Assembly: GCA_965247455.1 (NCBI GenBank)
Contig: CBDFHE010000017.1
Location: forward strand, 310,001-374,000
DNA length: 64,000 nt
Reading direction: 5' to 3'
DNA from: JACZYA01 sp965247455
GTDB lineage: Bacteria > Acidobacteriota > Terriglobia > Acidiferrales > 2-02-FULL-67-57
A program made the position numbers and the translations under genes. The notes under the pieces were generated by a model. It saw only the letters and a list, made by a program, of their open reading frames with translations. It searched no databases and had not been told where the DNA came from. This document shows positions 62,696-64,000 of the stretch, one piece after another; position 1 is the stretch's first letter, and each line of letters opens with the position of its first letter.

Positions 62696-63612
62696 CGAGT
62701 CCTCCTTGAAAATTTGGTGAACCTGCTCCCAGCGGAGAGTGACATCCTAGTCGAACCCGCGAGAGAATGGTAGGGGGTGGCTTTGACGGCACTGGCGAAC
62801 AATTCTGTTGAAAGTGAGGCGGGGGGAGGCCAGTAGCGGCGAAGAAGCCGCGCAGCGGATTCTTCGTCGGCTTTATCTCCCTCCAGAAACCGCCCTATGC
62901 CGGAAAGCAACGCCAACTACCTGGTTCAACAGGGCTTAGCCACCAAACCCCTCGCAACCACGACCCCACAGACGCTGCAGCGAGCTACCGGGGGGTATCT
63001 TCTCGACTTGCGGGATTAACTCGCTTAAAAGAAACTGCTTAGCGGCGGGAACTAGTTTCAAAATCATGTTTTTTTCTGCTTCTTTCCACCTCCTTCTCTG
63101 CCAGACGAGCCAGCGGCAATTCTTTCCGTCGCCACCCCAGAATAGCTGAAATCCCCTCCCCGCTCAACCCGCACCCTCACTTTCAACAGAAAATCTTACA
63201 GGCGGGCTTGGACTAGGCAGCGGGAAAGAGTTCGCAGCTTCCGTCAGGGCACGGCTTTACCTGTCCTGTTTATCCCGAGCGCAGGCGAGGGGAGCGAAGT
63301 CGAGGGAGCCGTGCCGTGCCTGCTGAGTCTGACGAAGGGCGCAAGTCGTCAGACCGGAGCGGCATTATTTATTGAAATTGCTCCGCCCTGTCAGGCTCCG
63401 CAATGGCCTACGGCAGTAAAGAAGGGAATCGTTAGCACAAGCCCTTCTGTCGGGGTAGAAGCTCCGGCCCGCCGACTGTTATTCGCAAGTGTTGTGCCGC
63501 TCTGTTCCGGCACAACTGTCAGGGCACGGCTTCAGCCGTGCCGCAACGCAAGCCAAGAAATAGGGGCTTTAGCCCCTGAGGTCGCTTCCCGGTCGCGGGG
63601 CACCGGTCGCCG
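62696..63612. repeat. 900-base spacer with palindromic repeats, no gene
   Basis: Two dispersed palindromes can be named: GTAGCGGCGAAGAAGCC with GGATTCTTCGTCGGC at 62831-62875, and GGCACGGCTTCAGCCGTGCC with GGGGCTTTAGCCCCTGAGG at 63524-63582 (partner of 16205-16264). A half copy (TCAGGGCACGGCTTTACC) lies at 63244-63261. Between about 62880 and 63240 the sequence is unstructured by eye, pyrimidine-rich near 63060-63180, with no convincing protein or RNA. Confidence 0.5.
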
Positions 63613-64000
63613 TTACAGCGGGATATTGCCGTGTTTTTTGGGCGGGTTTGTGTCTCGTTTGTTCTCGAGCATTTGCAGCGCGGCGATAAGCTTGGGGCGG
63701 GTGAACTTGGGCTCGATGACGGCGTCCACCCAGCCGCGCTCGGCGGCAATCCACGGGTTGGCGTAGCGCTGCCGGAACTCCTCCGTCTTCTTGGCCCGCT
63801 CGGCGGCGGCGTCCTTGGCGGCGGCCAGTTCGCGCTTGTACACAATGTTGACCGCGCCTTCGGGGCCCATGACGGCAACCTCGGCGGTAGGGTAGGCGAA
63901 GTTGACGTCGGTGCGGATGTGCTTGGACGACATGACGCAGTAGGCCCCGCCGTAGGCCTTGCGGGTGATGACCGTAATCTTGGGCACGGTGGCCTCAGCA
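63613..64000 (-). CDS. Acyl-CoA carboxylase carboxyltransferase subunit, 5' end outside window
   Basis: About 128 C-terminal residues are seen; the gene starts beyond 64000. VPKITVITRKAYGGAYCVMSSKHIRTD, FAYPTAEVAVMGPEGAVNIVYKRE and ANPWIAAERGWVDAVIEPKFTR are highly typical of the beta chain of propionyl-CoA/methylmalonyl-CoA carboxyltransferases. The usual C-terminal KHGNIPL is present. With the biotin carboxylase and carrier genes 3-5 kb away on the same strand it would make a complete acyl-CoA carboxylase. Confidence 0.93.
   Translation of the reverse strand, partial: AEATVPKITVITRKAYGGAYCVMSSKHIRTDVNFAYPTAEVAVMGPEGAVNIVYKRELAAAKDAAAERAKKTEEFRQRYANPWIAAERGWVDAVIEPKFTRPKLIAALQMLENKRDTNPPKKHGNIPL

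Noticed and set aside
62880..63240. Possible non-coding RNA in the long spacer
   Set aside because: No conserved motif, promoter or convincing fold could be seen.

Overview
This is a GC-rich chromosomal stretch, most likely from an Acidobacteriota genome. The best lineage marker is a tandem pair of secreted proteins of the 'VWFA-related Acidobacterial' type (31.1-33.2 kb). Core genes (ffh, pheST, infC-rpmI-rplT, thrS, serA, pyk, gpmI, eno, rlmN, rsh, accC) are separated by unusually repeat-rich spacers. No rRNA, tRNA or CRISPR array is visible.

Layout. 0-6 kb: an epimerase, ffh, an AT-rich membrane nucleotidyltransferase gene split by an IS630-family element, then ymdB. 5.8-6.0 kb: a 6S RNA with its own promoter. 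6-14.4 kb, all leftward: thrS, infC, rpmI, rplT, pheS, a SnoaL-like gene, pheT, a ZapB-like coiled coil and zapA. 14.9-20.3 kb: archease and rtcB (RNA repair), a thermonuclease, a haem-binding protein and a methyltransferase. 20.5-22.6 kb: a hicBA toxin-antitoxin unit, apparently broken, set into the 3' end of serA. 22.7-33.2 kb: yqeY, an OPT transporter, a rhomboid protease, a GNAT, a PLP decarboxylase, pyk and the VWFA pair. 33.4-41.2 kb: oxidoreductases, a frameshifted gpmI, a REP-associated transposase (RAYT) flanked by REP hairpins, a small nuclease-like gene split by a second identical IS630 copy, and eno. 41.4-51.6 kb: a MITE-like element, rpsU, mtaB, acpS, pgeF, rlmN and a bifunctional RelA/SpoT gene. 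51.8-53.4 kb: an IS1380-family element with intact ends and a 5-bp target duplication. 53.5-64 kb: ridA, rpmB, an M28 peptidase, a SurA-like lipoprotein, a cysteine dioxygenase, biotin carrier plus biotin carboxylase, a CsgG-like protein, a CADD-type protein and the end of a carboxyltransferase.

The most notable features are these. (1) REP-like hairpins have stems that vary in a compensatory way around a conserved CCCCTG loop and a CACCGAG flank; they bracket the RAYT gene. (2) Two identical IS630 copies take their transposase stop codon from the CTAG target. (3) Two accessory genes can be rebuilt exactly in frame by removing those copies: a two-TM nucleotidyltransferase and a PD-(D/E)XK-like protein. 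(4) One apparent substitution in hicBA removes both the hicB stop and the hicA start. (5) infC probably starts at ACG. Several genes carry frameshifts or nonsense codons (gpmI, a D-2-hydroxyacid dehydrogenase, two secreted proteins). Some may be assembly errors; all need reads or relatives to decide. All calls rest on reading the sequence and on recall of family motifs; no database search was run.
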